Assembly: GCA_033557465.1 (NCBI GenBank) | Contig: CM066036.1 | Span: 719,337,828 to 719,401,827 of the forward strand | Origin: Ichthyophis bannanicus | Taxonomy: Eukaryota; Chordata; Amphibia; Gymnophiona; Ichthyophiidae | Length of the DNA stretch: 64,000 nt | Direction: 5' to 3' | Shown: one piece after another, positions 30,732-42,420 of the stretch | Numbering within the stretch: position 1 is the first letter of the stretch | How the letters are laid out: each line of letters starts with the position of its first letter | Translations under genes and position numbers: made by a program | Notes under the pieces: model-generated | The model's database searches: none | Seen by the model: the letters and a program-made list of their open reading frames with translations, nothing else | Told to the model about the DNA's origin: nothing

Positions 30732-31091
30732 CATGGCTACCCACTGAGAAGATGGCTAATGACCCCTATCATTTCCTCACACAGTGAGACAGAGGAGAAT
30801 TACAACCGGGCATACAAGGCAACCTGTTCCATCACAGAGAACACATTTGGCCAGATGAAAACACACTTTCATAGCCTGGGCAGGTCAGTGGGCCAGTTGC
30901 TGTACAGCCTGCAAATGATCTGCCAGATCTTCATGGCCTGCTGCATGCTACACATCCAGGCCAAGAGGAGGCAGCAGTCCCTGCCCCCAGAAAACACATC
31001 CGAGGAGGATGATACTGAAGACAGCTCAGACAGTTTTGCAGATGTTACAGGCCAGCCATACAGACAGGAGAATGAGCAAAAAACAGGCTGA
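30732..31091 (+). pseudogene. PIF/Harbinger transposase C-terminal fragment
   Basis: The reading is DHGYPLRRWLMTPIISSHSE, then TEENYNRAYKATCSITENTF, GQMKTHFHSLGRS, LQMICQIFMACCMLHIQAKR and an acidic tail. GD-GYPL followed by ENTFG..K..F is the hallmark of the PIF/Harbinger DDE domain; here the first position of GDxGYPL is read from GTGATCATGG, so the preceding Gly is Val or lost. The N-terminal helix-turn-helix and first DDE acids are absent upstream. The open part is 110 codons from 30759. Confidence 0.8.
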
Positions 31092-31659
31092 TACAGAATC
31101 ACTTCTCCTAAGGTACATGTTCTATTCTGGAGCTTCCACTTGCCCACCCCCTCTTGCCCATCCCCCCTAACCTGTCCTCCCTTGCCTGTCCCTCCACCCT
31201 TCTTGCCCACCTGACAAGCCCCAGCAAAAGCTATAACAACACAATACCTGATACTTGCGCACAATACTAACCTAATGCTGTCTCCTCCACCAAGCAGACC
31301 CCTACATAATCTCATAGCACCCCTGCCCCAGTTGTCACCAGACTACCCATCCATGCATGCCCCCTGCTCCCAATTCCCTGCCACCAACACCCGCCCTGGC
31401 AGCATGCCCTGTGATACCCCCCTTCACCATCGCTGCACACCATTGCGTGTATAGCACTATCTATGGGGCATGCTGCCCCCTAAACTTGCTGTGACCCCAT
31501 AACACCCATCCCCTCCTTCCCTGATCCTCTGTGACTGGCAATGCCTGGGTGTGAACATGTGAGGCATCCTAGACTCTTTTGCTGGTCTCTGAGGAGCTAG
31601 CACTCTCATCGCCCGACCCTGTAGCACCCTGTGGTAAAGCAGAGTGGAAATCAGGGAAC

Positions 31660-32160
31660 CTTAGGGGGTGTCAGTACCGAGGAGAGGTGATCCGACAGTG
31701 TTGTTCATGGATGGCCCATGTTGTCTGTGGGGATTGCTGTCATTGACAGGTCACGACAGAGCCTTATTGCCAGGAGCCAGTACTGTTTGGGTAATGTGGG
31801 ATGCTAGAATGCCTACATGTGCCACCAAAATATCTAGGGTCTGGCTGATTTGTTCCAGCCTGTGCTGTATACACTCATTACTCATTTATCTCTTTCAGCA
31901 CACAAGAATGCCCTCAAGGATGCCAGTGCACTCCTGCTCCAGCTCAAATAACTCTTCATTCTGGCATAGTAAAAACTCCTCACAGCAGATAAGCTGCTGT
32001 CTGCAATGACTGGCTGGCAGGACCTACTTTACTAACCCTGCCACTGTCTCCTCATGAAGTGGTTCCACTGTGTGACTGTAGCCCTGAGCCACCTCTACCT
32101 GCACTGCATCTTCCATGCGCTCATCCTCTGCTTCATCCTGTAAGTGTGTCTGGTGAGGCT
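31660..32160 (-). pseudogene. Myb/Naif-like accessory protein of Harbinger, C-terminal part
   Basis: The minus strand around 31990-31740 reads LEQECTGILEGILVC, then MSNECIQHRLEQISQTLDIL and VAHVGILASHITQTVLAPG. This leucine-rich end is typical of the Harbinger-encoded Myb-like nuclear partner. An upstream acidic stretch (EDERMEDAVQVEVAQGY) fits. Stops interrupt it. The DNA-binding half, expected at 32.3-33.0 kb, is not clear. Confidence 0.5.
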
Positions 32161-33296
32161 CGCCTTCCACGCTGTTCACCATAGTGCTCATCTCCTTTTG
32201 CCTCTGACAGTGCTAAGGACCTGTGTCTGTTGTGGACTGGACTCCTGGCTAAATCTCTCTGGACTATGCATGCCTTCGTTCAAGGACTGCTGCACCACCT
32301 CACCAAAAGCACCGGTACCTGCAGGTGACTGGGAAACATAAAACTGCCTGTTCCATAACCCCTGCCCAGTTGTGGTGCCAGGGGTGACTGACAATCCGCC
32401 TTACAGTACAGGACAGTGCTACCCACTTGTTTGCTGCAAGGACCATAAGGTATCCAGATCACTAACACCGTTCTATGACTCCTCGTCCAACATGCTCAGT
32501 ACATACATCTGTTGGCCTCTGCCATTTCATCGATCACCTAGCCACGTGCTGCTGCCTGCCATGCTAAAGTACCTATTGCTGTAGCTTTGCTCATCATCCC
32601 TTTGCATCCCTACATCTCCTGCCATCCTCACTTGCTTTAGGCTGTGCTCATTATGGATGTGCCCCCCATGGCTTTGCCATGCGCTTCCCTCATGCCCTCA
32701 CTGATGCCCTCACCCTTTCTCCCATGGCTCTTAATGGTGCAGGTTCTGGTGGATCACTCTCCATGTGACTTGGACCACTCACTGGTCTGAACAAGTTCCT
32801 TGTGTTGGATAGAGGAGAGCCTTGCTCTCTAACATGAGGAAGCATAGATGTTTCATCTCTGCTTGGGAGATGTTCGGGAGCCTGACAGATAAGCTGCTAA
32901 CTTCACCACTAGCTCATATGCTCTGCCCCTATGTTGCTGTATGTGTTTATTTATCATTGCTTGCTTCTGTAATCCATGGACCCATGTAACTGGCAGCACC
33001 CTAGCCATCCTTGTTGGTGTATTACACATGGGCTGGCCATCCAGGTGCCTAGTCCTCATTGTGCATCCATTTGAACTCATGTCCCTTGTTCTATTTTACT
33101 ACCGGCCTGGACATCCACATGCCCCCTTTGGATGTCTTGCAGGCGCCCTGTACATTTTATGTAAAATGCCCCTCACAATGTTCTGGATGAGCCATTTTTC
33201 TGCAGTAATGAAGTAGGACAGGCTAGGTACACCTGTGGTAAATTTGGCAATGGTAAAATTGCACATTTTTACCACAGCCCTCTAAATATTAGGCAT

Positions 33297-34325
33297 GTAC
33301 ATTCACCAATGTATAAATGACCTGGAAATGGGAAATGGGAATAACGAGTGAGGTGATCAAATGTGCAGATGACACAAATGTATTCATTTGTTAAAACCCA
33401 AGAGGATTGTGAAAAATTATAAGAGGACCTTGATAAATTGAACACTGGACATACAAATAGCAAATAAAATTTAATGTGGACAAGTGCAAAGTTACGCACC
33501 TAGGAAAGAACAACCCAAAACTGGTTACACGATGCAAGGTTCCACCTTAGAAACCACCACCCAGGAAAAAGATGTAGGTGTTATTGTGGATAATACATTG
33601 CAACACTCTGCCCAGCATACAGCAGCAGCCAAGAAAGCTAAAAGAATGCTAGGACTCATAAGTAAAGAAATGGAGAATTAAGCAAAGTATTTTATAATGC
33701 CTCTGTATCATTCCATGGTTCAACCACACCTTGAATATTGTGTGCAATTCTGGTCACTGTATCTTAAAAAGGATATAGCAAAATTAGAAAAGGTACAGAG
33801 AAGAGTCACCAAAATGGTAAAGGGGATGGAAGGATACCCCTATGAGGAAAAGTTTAAAAGGTTAGGGCTCTTCAACTTGGAAAAGAGAAGGTTGAGGGGA
33901 GATATGATAGAAGTCTATAAATTAATGAATGGAGTGGAACGGGTTACACCATCAAAAAGTAGAAAGACTAGAAGACATTCAATGAAGCTACAACATAACC
34001 CTTTTAAGACTAATAAGAGAAAATATTTTTTCACTCAATGCGTAATCAAACTCTGGAATTTGTTACCTGAGGATATAGTAAAAACTATTAGTGTAACTGG
34101 GTTTAAAAACGTTTTGGACAAGTTCGTGGAGGAAAGGTCTATAAACCATTATTAAGGAGGGCCCAGTAAATCCACTGCTTACCCCAGGATGAGCATTGTG
34201 GAACATGTGTCCTTTGGGGAAACTGCTAGGTGTTTGTGACCTGGATTGGCCACTGTTGGAAACAGGATACTGGGCTTGATGGACCCTGGTCTGAACCAGT
34301 ATGGTATTTCTTATATTGTTATTCA
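33297..34325 (+). mobile_element. CR1 (family B) 3' fragment
   Basis: Starts in the RT at a degenerate INDLE..NE segment with a damaged ADDT box, then reads [59 protein letters not shown] and [20 protein letters not shown] up to ERSINHY and a stop at 34155. The 3' UTR ends GGTATTTCTTATATTGTTAT. The C-terminal 152 codons are open. It matches the copies at 40.6-43.5 kb. Confidence 0.85.
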
Positions 34326-34329
34326 GTTT

Positions 34330-37151
34330 GTTTAGGTGCCTACAAACATTTTGTGCATGAAACGAGAGTCAGAAGCTGCAAAGATGTCATACATTTTGGG
34401 ACATAGAATATATGTAGCATGAATCAAGAGAAGTTGGAGGTGGACAAGAATGAAATGGAACGTGTACAACTCGATCTGTTGGGTGTCAGCGAACTGAAAT
34501 GGACTGGCATCGGACACTTTCCCTCTGATGATCACATGGTCTACTATGCTGGAAATGAAAGACAAAAAATAAATGATGTTGCATATATAATTAAGAAGAA
34601 ATACGCAAGAGCTGCAATAAAATACAAAGCAATCAGTGAATGCTTAATCAGTGAATGCTGATGGGCATTTGTCTTCGAGGAATGCCCATCAACACAACTA
34701 TAATTCAAGTATATGACCCAACAACAGCTTCAGAAGAGGATGAACAAATACAAGCTGAAAATGACAGAACATGCAAACAGGATATCCTGATAGTCATCGT
34801 GACTGGAACGCAAAAGTAGGCAACAAAGAAGAAGGCAAAGTGGTTGGAAAATATGGACTTGGCAACAGAAATGAAGCTGGAGAAAGAATGATAGAATTCT
34901 GCAAGGCCAACGATCAATTCATCTCAAAAACCTTCTTCCTGCAACACAAGCGGTGACTGTACACATGGACTTCACCCAATGGATTGTACAAAAGTCAAAT
35001 TGACTACGTCTGTGGAAATCAAAGATGGAAAAGCTCTATATTATCAATAAAGACAAAACCTGGAGCTGACTGTGGTACAGATCACCAACTACTAGGATGC
35101 AAACTCAAGCTAAAGTTGAAAAAGAGCAAGCCACTCATGAATGTAGCAAAATATGACCTTTATAATATACCACACGAATTTAAAGTCTGCATGCAAAATC
35201 AATGTGCTGCTTTAGATTCAAATGATAGAGCTCCAGAAGAGTTATAGGATGACATCAAGAAGGTTATGTTGGAAGAAGTGAGAAGTCCTTACAAACGGTG
35301 AAAAAACAAAAATGGCCAAAATGCATGACTGAAGAAATTCTGAAACTTGCCCTGAAATGCATAGAAGCTAAAGCCAGAGGGGAAAGAGGGGCAATTGCAT
35401 AACTCGACAGATATTTCCAATGTCCAGCAAGAGAAGAAAAAGGAGAAGTATTACAATGATGCATGCAAGGAAATAAAAGCAGAACTATTAGAACAAGATC
35501 AGCTTTCCTAAAGCTACAAGAGTTAAAGAAAAAATTCTAGCCTCGATTTGGAATGTTAAAAGATGCTCAAGGACCCATGTTGAATGATGCTGAGAAGATC
35601 AAGAAAATAATATACAAAGTCATTATACCATAAAGGTCAAGTGGACCAACAGCCCTTTCAACCTGTACCTTATTCAACCTGTACCTTATGATCTGGAACC
35701 ATTGGTGATGAAAGAAGTCAAAGTAACATTGAAAGCCTTGTCAAAAAACAAAGCTCCATGCATTGATGGCATTCCCACTGAAGTATTACAGCAATCCAAT
35801 ACAGCTGTTACCATACTTACAAGGCTCTGCCAGGAAATTTGGAAGACAACATCTTGGCCAACTGACTGGAAAAGATCTGTGTTTATACCGATACTAAAGA
35901 AAGGTGATCCAACTGACTGTGGAAATTATTGCACAATTGCTCTGATCCCACATACTAGCAAGATTCTACTCAAGATTATTCAGCAGAGATTACAACCATA
36001 CCTGGAACGAGAACTGCCTGAAATGTAAGAAAGGGTGAGGAATGAGAGACATTGTCGTGGATGTGAGATGGATCCTTGAAAAGACTAAAGGATATCTATA
36101 TGTGTTTTATTGACTACAGCAAGGCATTTGACTGTGCAAACCATGAAAAACTCTGGGCTACATTAAGAAGCATGGGTATACCAGAACACCTGATTGATCA
36201 AGAAGCAACAGTTCAAACAGAACAAGGAGAAACAGAATGGTTTAAAATCAACAAAGGTGTATGACAATGCTACATACTTTCCCCTTACCTGTTTAATTTA
36301 TATGCAGAACAAATCATCAGAAAAGCAGGACCGTATGAAGACAACAGAGGTGTGAAGATTGGTGGAAGACTCATTAACAACCTTCGCTATGCCGATGATA
36401 CCACATTACTGGCTGAAAGTGAAGATGATCTGAAACATTTGCTTCTCAAAATCAAGGAACATAGTCTTAACATGGGCCTGCACTTTAATGTAAAGAAGAC
36501 AAAGATCCTAACAACTGGCAAAATCAATAAGTTAATCATTGATGAAGAGGAAATTGAAATAGTAGACAACTTTAATCTACTTGGATCAACTATCAATAAA
36601 GAAACATCAAGCAGTCAAGAAATCTGAATACACATTGCTCGCAGCTGAATAGCTATGAAGGTCCTAGACAAGATTCTCAAGAACAGAAATGCCTCTCTCC
36701 ATACAAAGATTTGACTCATTCAAGCCATAGTATTGATGCAAAAGTTGACAGTGAAAAAGATAGACAGGAAGAAAATTGATGCCTTTGAATTATGGTGCTA
36801 GCGACGAATACTCTGTATATCATGGACTGCCCGAAGAACAAACCAGTCAGTACTAGAGATCAAACCTAAACTTTCTTTAGAAGCTCAGATGACAAGACTT
36901 TTGACTTTCATATTTTGGACACATCATGCGAAAAGAGAGATCATTACAGAAAGACATCATGCTTGGCAAGGTAGAAGCTCAATGCAAAAGCGGAAGGCCA
37001 GCAATGAGATGGATCGATACAATAACAGCAGCTACAGGTACCAGTCTGTCAACAATGAGTCACCTGACTGAAGACTGAACACAGTTTAGGACATCTATCC
37101 AGAGGGTCACCATGAGATGACACTGACTCGAGGCACTTAACAACAACAACA
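34330..37151 (+). mobile_element. RTE (BovB-like) LINE, decayed
   Basis: The endonuclease portion reads QEKLEVDKNEMERVQLDLLG, then VSELKWTGIGHF, DWNAKVGNKEEGKVVGKYGL, LYTWTSPNGLYKSQIDYVCG and TKPGADCGTDHQLLGCKLKL. RT portions read NKAPCIDGIPTEVLQ, FIDYSKAFDCANHEKLWATL, NNLRYADDTTLLAESEDDL and GLHFNVKKTKILTTGKI. The end, GAGGCACTTAACAACAACAAC, matches the (AAC)n-type tail of RTE/BovB. Several frameshifts and stops (34660, 34955, 35247, 36028, 36264) prevent function. The 5' end meets the CR1 3' tail. Confidence 0.85.
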
Positions 37152-37789
37152 TATCTATAAACTAACATATGCACAATTTGTATGCACAAAAATTTAGCAT
37201 ACATACAAGACCCAAATTTAGGACATATGTGTAAAAATATAAATTAAAAATCCAAAAACCAGGAAAATTTCAGAACCTTGTTTTGGCTGTACACATCTTT
37301 ACTAAATCTTTTAGCCTGTCCTTAAATCACTAGATGTATTCCAGTAAAAGTTTGCATAAAGCGTTTGAATAGCAAATAAGGACTATAATGGTGAGCTAGT
37401 AAGACCAATTTCATCCCTCGGGTATAGCCATGGACCTGAATAGATCTGACTTTTCATTACTTTTTTCATCTACAGATCCTCTGTATTTATCCCCATTCTC
37501 TTTTAACTCTAGTTTCCATTTCTGTCGTCACCACGCTTTCCATGAAGAAATATTTAATAATGCTGTTTCTCAGGCTACCTCCCTAGTGCCACATACTATG
37601 ATCTCCTGGCACCGGGTTAACATGCTTTCAATACCCGACAGCCAACCCTGATGGTGTTGCACCTAACATGCTAAAGTTTTGATGCTACTGTCATGTTACA
37701 TGCAATACCATAGAACCCCTTTAGTAAACTTACATAATCTTGCTTTTTTTTAAAAATAAGACCTTATCTGACAATCAGACTACTCCTCA
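37152..37789. other. unassigned interval
   Basis: No gene is recognised. The stretch 37650-37735 (CACCTAACATGCTAAAG ... CCCCTTTAGTAAACTT) resembles the end of the MITE at 53520-53605. Confidence 0.35.
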
Positions 37790-38450
37790 AGTTCTCTTAC
37801 ATCACTTCTCATTCTGCTTATGTGCCCCAGGAATTTTCATTCTTACAGATTTTAGTGTCATCTGCAAAATAGCAAACTTTTCCTTCAAGCCTCTTTACAA
37901 AATCACTCACAGAGGTTAAACAGAGCTGGCCCCAAGATCAAGGCTAGCTCAAGGGCTTCTGCCACCCTAGGCAGAAGCCCTGACGTGCTCCCCCCAGTAC
38001 CGCCCTGTGCTGCCCTCTCTTCCCTTCCCCGGGCTGAGCCATTCTACCACTGATTCTGGCAGCAGGGTCAGGGGGTGGCTCGGCGGCAGCGGCAGGCCAT
38101 GTGCTTCGGCACACATAGCCTGCCGCTAAACTGACCCTGCCTTCAGAATCAGCAGTAGCAGAGGTGTGGTGCAACTCAGCATGAAGGAGCGGCAGGCCAT
38201 GTGTGCCCTTCCTCCCATGAAGGTCTTCCATCCTAGGCAACTGCCTAGGTTCACCTAGTGTATCGACCGGCCCTGCCCAAGATGAAACCTAGAGGAACCC
38301 TACTAAGTACTTATTTTTTCCTCCGAGTAAATTTCATTGACTATTATGCTCAACAAGATTTAAAATCCAGTCTATCATCTTGGGGATCACCCAATGACAT
38401 CCAGAGGCAGTGTTTCCAAATAAGTTAATTTTGTGCACACCTTGACTGTT
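37790..38450 (-). mobile_element. old CR1-like fragment split by a hAT MITE
   Basis: Phrases such as TTTTAGTGTCATCTGCAAAA, CAAGCCTCTTTACAAAATCA and, after the hAT, AGAGGAACCCTACTAAGTAC and TCCGAGTAAATTTCATTGAC are the reverse complement of a CR1 RT region (ADDTK, then downstream of it). It is too decayed for a frame. It matters mainly because it fixes the edges of the inserted hAT element. Confidence 0.5.
37939..38275. mobile_element. hAT nonautonomous element (MITE), 337 bp, with 8-bp target duplication
   Basis: Perfect duplication CCCAAGAT at 37931-37938 and 38276-38283, the length made by hAT transposases. Ends are CAAGGCTAGC and, on the other strand, CAGGGCCGGT. The interior includes a GC-rich foldback: arms at 38050-38104 and 38109-38155 (CTGATTCTGGCAGCAGGGTC against its complement) around a TTCG loop. 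No coding capacity. Confidence 0.85.
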
Positions 38451-38837
38451 ATGAATAAACTTCAGTCCTAAGTCAGAGAATGCTGTGCATGATCTCAGTC
38501 TAACAAGCTAAATTTTAATGTTTGCCTTAAAACTTGCATTGGTACAAAGAGGGATTTCTTTTAGAGTTCAAATATTAATATATGTTGTCAATACATCAAG
38601 GTACACAGAAAAATGTTAAATTAACAGTAGTATTCAAAACAAATGAAAATATTTTTGTAGTCTGTCACATTTCTTGGTCCAGCTGTATCTCTTGGTGTTT
38701 GAAGTTCTTTTGCCTCCTATTACGTTGCACATATGAGGTATGATCAAAAAGTATTGAGACTTGTGCAGCTATGTAACAATATGTCACGCAATGATGCTAT
38801 TAAGCATGCAGTGACCTAGTTTATGCTCTGCATGTGC

Positions 38838-38945
38838 ATAAGAACATAAGAAATGCTATACTGGGTCAGACCAAGGTCCATCAAGCCCAATACCCTGTTT
38901 GCAACAGTGGCCAATCCAGGTCCCAAGTACCTGGCAGGTTCCCAA
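38838..38945 (-). mobile_element. CR1-B 3' end inserted in the mariner
   Basis: TAAGAACATAAGAAATGCTA through GGCAGGTTCCCAAAAAGA, a 108-bp antisense CR1-B tail. The mariner sequence continues after it with CCAGAGTATAGCATGGCTGC. Confidence 0.8.
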
Positions 38946-39086
38946 AAAGACCAGAGTATAGCATGGCTGCAGCACACCTGTACTTTTTTTAATCACGTGA
39001 TGTTTGGTATCGAGTAAAAGTTGTTTATGATGAGTGAAAAATTCTGAACAGTGAATTTGCATTAAATTCTGCCAGAAACTTGAAAT

Positions 39087-40028
39087 TTGTGCAAAGAGAC
39101 TTATGACAAGCGACAGCAAGTGTATGGTGATGAATCAATGAGTCATGCTCGCGTTTTTGAATGGTACCAACATTTCCAAGAGGGCTGCCAAAGTGTTGAA
39201 AGTGACAAACATTCTGGAAGGCCATCCATGAGTAGGAATAAAGATAAAGTTGAAGCAGTGCATGCTGCGATACGCTCAAATCATTGATTGACTATCAGGA
39301 AGCTTGTTGAGGACATGGACATCAGTTTTGAGTAGGTACAGTCCATTCTTTCTGTTGATTTGGGGATGAAATGTGTGTCTGCAAAATTCATGACGAAACT
39401 CCTGTCCCCGACCAAAAAGAATATCAACTTTCTGCAGCCAGGGAATTGTTGGAATGTATTGAAAATGACACAGATTTCATCAAAAAGATTATTACTGGTG
39501 ATGAATCATGAGTTGATGGTTATAACCCAGAAACTAAGACTCAGTCCTCATAATGGAAGACTCCAAACTCTCCCAGACCCAAAAAAGCCCATCAGGTGAG
39601 AAGCAATGTCAAGGTCATGCTCATAGCTTTCTCTGTTTATCAGGGTATTGTTCTTCATGAGTATGCACCAAAAGACCAAACTGTCTATAAGGAGTACTAC
39701 ATCCAAGTTCTGACTTATTTGAGAGATGTAGTTCATTGTAAGAGGCCACCGTTGCACAGGAATGGTGAATGATTGCTTCATCACGATAACAACCCAGCTC
39801 ACACATCACATCTTCTCCAGCAGTTCTTGGCCAAACACCAAATCGAGCAAGTCCATCAGCCTCCGTGCTTACCTGACCTCGCACCCTGTGACTTTCTTGT
39901 TTCGAAAACTGAAATTACCACTGAAAGGAAGGAGATTTGACGAATTGGAGACCATTAAGCAAATTTCAACACAGCAACTTCACAGCATAATGAGAGGCAT
40001 TTCAAAATTATTTCCAGCAGTGGCAGGA
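39087..40028 (+). pseudogene. mariner transposase, frameshifted
   Basis: The N-terminal domain reads CKETYDKRQQVYGDESMSHA, then RVFEWYQHFQEGCQSVESDK, HSGRPSMSRN and VEAVHAAIRSNH before a stop, followed by LTIRKLVEDMDISFE. In the catalytic part GDES survives near 39500 with its Trp codon changed to a stop. HHDNNPAHTS follows at about 39775 in another frame, and YLTSHPVTFLFRKLKLPLKG covers the last block, whose family form SPDLAPCDFF is frame-shifted. The D34D catalytic set is thus visible in pieces. Not functional. Confidence 0.82.
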
Positions 40029-40030
40029 AT

Positions 40031-40082
40031 GCAAAGTTCCACATTGGGAACCACCAGCCAGGAAAAAGATTTAGGCATGATC
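40031..40082 (+). mobile_element. CR1 RT micro-fragment
   Basis: MQSSTLGTTSQEKDLGMI corresponds to the CR1-B segment MQGSTLGTTAQEKYLGVI at 41.4 kb. A fragment of only about 52 bp, joined directly to the mariner. Confidence 0.6.
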
Positions 40083-40374
40083 ACCGCAAAAGCCAGAAGC
40101 TGCTGATGCTAACCGAGAAGCAGCAATATTGGATGCTACCCTGTTAGCAGTCACTAACTGGGCAGCATCCAATATCGCCGTTGCTTGAATAGTGCCATTC
40201 TCCACCCCGGAATGCCCCCAACATGCCCCGATGCTAACCGCATGTAAGTGCTGTTGAATATCCCCAACAAAGGCATCTACACGTTTTACTGGGCTGTAAA
40301 CCGTGTATATGCCTTTCAAAAATCAGGTCCTTGGTTCCTAAGCCAGAGTCCTAACCATTAGGCTATTCCTTCAC
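40083..40374. other. unassigned interval
   Basis: Nothing recognised except a short inverted repeat: AGCAATATTGGATGCTACC at about 40120 and GGGCAGCATCCAATATCGCC at about 40160. Confidence 0.3.
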
Positions 40375-40757
40375 TCCTATTAGTTCACAATATGCCTGGT
40401 ACAGGAGAATGTTTGTCAGTGAGATGGCCAGAATCAGATTTTTTTTTTTAAATTAGATATTGAGTTTTGTGGGTGGATGTCTTAGTTCTGTTCTGCACCT
40501 GTTGTTGACGGAAGGGGTTTTGTGAATGCAAAATATATGTTCAAAAAGAAAAAGCAACAATCATAACACAGTTTATAACAAAATAAGAACAGAAGAACAG
40601 AAGATATGCCATACTGGGTCAGACCAAGGTCCATCAAGCCCAGTATCCTGTTTCCAACGGTGGCCAATCTAGGTCATAAGTACCTAGCAGTTTCCCCAAA
40701 AGACACAGGTTCCACAATGCTTGTACTGAGTCAAGCATTGATATCCTGGGTCCCTTC

Positions 40758-42420
40758 TTAATAATGGTATATGGACCTTTCCTCCAGGAACTTATCCAAA
40801 CCTTTTTTAAACCCAGCTACACTAACAGCTTTTACTATATCCTCTGGTAACAAATTCCAGAGTTTGATTACACGTTGAGTGAAAAAATATTTTCTTTTAT
40901 TAGTCTTAAATAGTTTACCCTGTAACTTCATTGCATGTCCCCTAGTCTTTCTATATTCTGATAACATAAACAATCGATCTACGTTTACCCGTTCCACTCC
41001 GTTCAATAATTAACAGACTTCTATCATATCTCCCCTCAGCCGTCTCTTTTCCAGGTTAAAGAGCCCTAACCTTTTTAGCCTTTCTCAATAGGAGTATCCT
41101 TCCATCTCCTTTACCATTTTGGTGGCTCTTCTCTGAACCTTTTCTAATAATGCTATATCCTTTTTAAGATACGGCGACCAGAATTGCACACAATATTCAA
41201 GGTGCGGTCACACCATGGAACGATATAGAGGCATTATAATATCTTTTGTTTTATTTTCCATAACTTTCCTTATGATACCTAGCATTCTATTTGCTCTCTT
41301 GGCCGCCGCTGCACACTGGGCCGAGGGTTTTAACATGTTATCCATAATGACGCCTAAATATTTTTCCTGGGCGGTGGTTCCTAATGTGGAACCTTGCATC
41401 GTGTAACCATAGTTTGGGTTGTTCTTACCTAGGTGCATAACTTTGCACTTGTCCACATTAAATTTCATCTGCCATTTTGATGCCCAGTCTTCCAATTTAT
41501 CAAGATTCTCTTGCAATTTTCCACAATCCTCTTGGGTTTTAACAACTTTAAATAGTTTTGTGTCATCTGCAAATTTGATAACCTCGCTCGTTATTCCACT
41601 TTCCAGGTCATTTATGAATATGTCAAAAAGCAGCGGACCTAGCACAGATCCCTGGGGTACAGCACTATTCACCTTTTTCCATTGGGAAAATAGGCCATTT
41701 AGCCCTACCCTCTGCTTTCTATCTTTTAACCAGTTCCTGATCCACAGTAGTAAACTGCCTCCTATCCCATGACTCTTTTGTTTTGCCAAAACTCTCTGAT
41801 GAGGGACCTTGTCAAAGGCTTTCTGAAAGTCCAGATACACTATATCAACTGACTCACCTTTGTCCATCTGTTTATTCACACCTTCAAAAAACATAACAGA
41901 TTAGTAAGACAAGATCTTCCTTGTCTAAAGCCATGTTGGCTGTCTCCCATTAGGCTATGACTATCTACATGCTGAGTAATTTTATTCTTTATGATGGTTT
42001 CTACCATGTTTCCCGATACTGACGTCAGGCTCACCGGTCCGTAGTTTCCCGGATCACCCCTGGAACCCTTTTTAAAAATTGGTGTTACATTGGCGATCCT
42101 CCAATCTTCAGGTATTAGAGATGATTTTAATGATAGTTCACAGATTACTAATAACAGGTCTGCAATCTCATATTTCAGTTCTTTCAACATCCTTGGATGT
42201 ATACCATCCGGACCAGGCGATTTGCTACTCTTCAGTTTATCTAATAGTTGTAATACATCTTCCCGATGTATCGATATTTCTTTCAATTCTTCTGCACCTT
42301 TAAATACCACTTCAGTCATGGGTAACTTCTCTACATCTTCCTCAGTAAAGACCGAAGCAAAGAATTCATTCAGTCTCTCCGCTATTGCCTTGTCGCCTCT
42401 TAGTGCCCCTTTAACCCCGC
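40758..42420 (-). pseudogene. CR1-B ORF2, RT half
   Basis: From 42420: VKGALRGDKAIAERLNEFFA, FTEEDVEKLPM, KSSKSPGPDGIHPRMLKELK, PEDWRIANVTPIFKKGSRGD and HGFRQGRSCLTNLLCF. After a frame break at about 41890: DIVYLDFQKAFDKVPHQRVL, AVPQGSVLGPLLFDIFINDL, KFADDTKLFKVV and IMPLYRSMV. A gap with stops (41010-41207) precedes the C-terminus [20 protein letters not shown] and [20 protein letters not shown]. The FADD catalytic box is intact. At least three frame breaks inactivate it. Confidence 0.88.

Larger units (their letters stand above)
28830..33280. mobile_element. PIF/Harbinger-type DNA transposon remnant
   Basis: A transposase C-terminus on the plus strand (30732-31091) faces the C-terminal part of a Myb/Naif-like accessory protein on the minus strand (about 32150-31680), the tail-to-tail layout of Harbinger elements. 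The 5' part of the transposase is missing or rearranged: an inverted duplicate of its C-terminus lies at 29745-30013 and a Penelope fragment lies between. Ends and the 3-bp target duplication were not found, so the outer limits are approximate. Confidence 0.55.
38733..40030 (+). mobile_element. mariner-type DNA transposon, truncated
   Basis: The left edge (ATGAGGTATGATCAAAAAGT) and the transposase identify a mariner. It is interrupted at 38838-38945 by a CR1 3' end, and its right side is lost at about 40030, where CR1 sequence takes over. There is no right inverted repeat. Confidence 0.8.
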
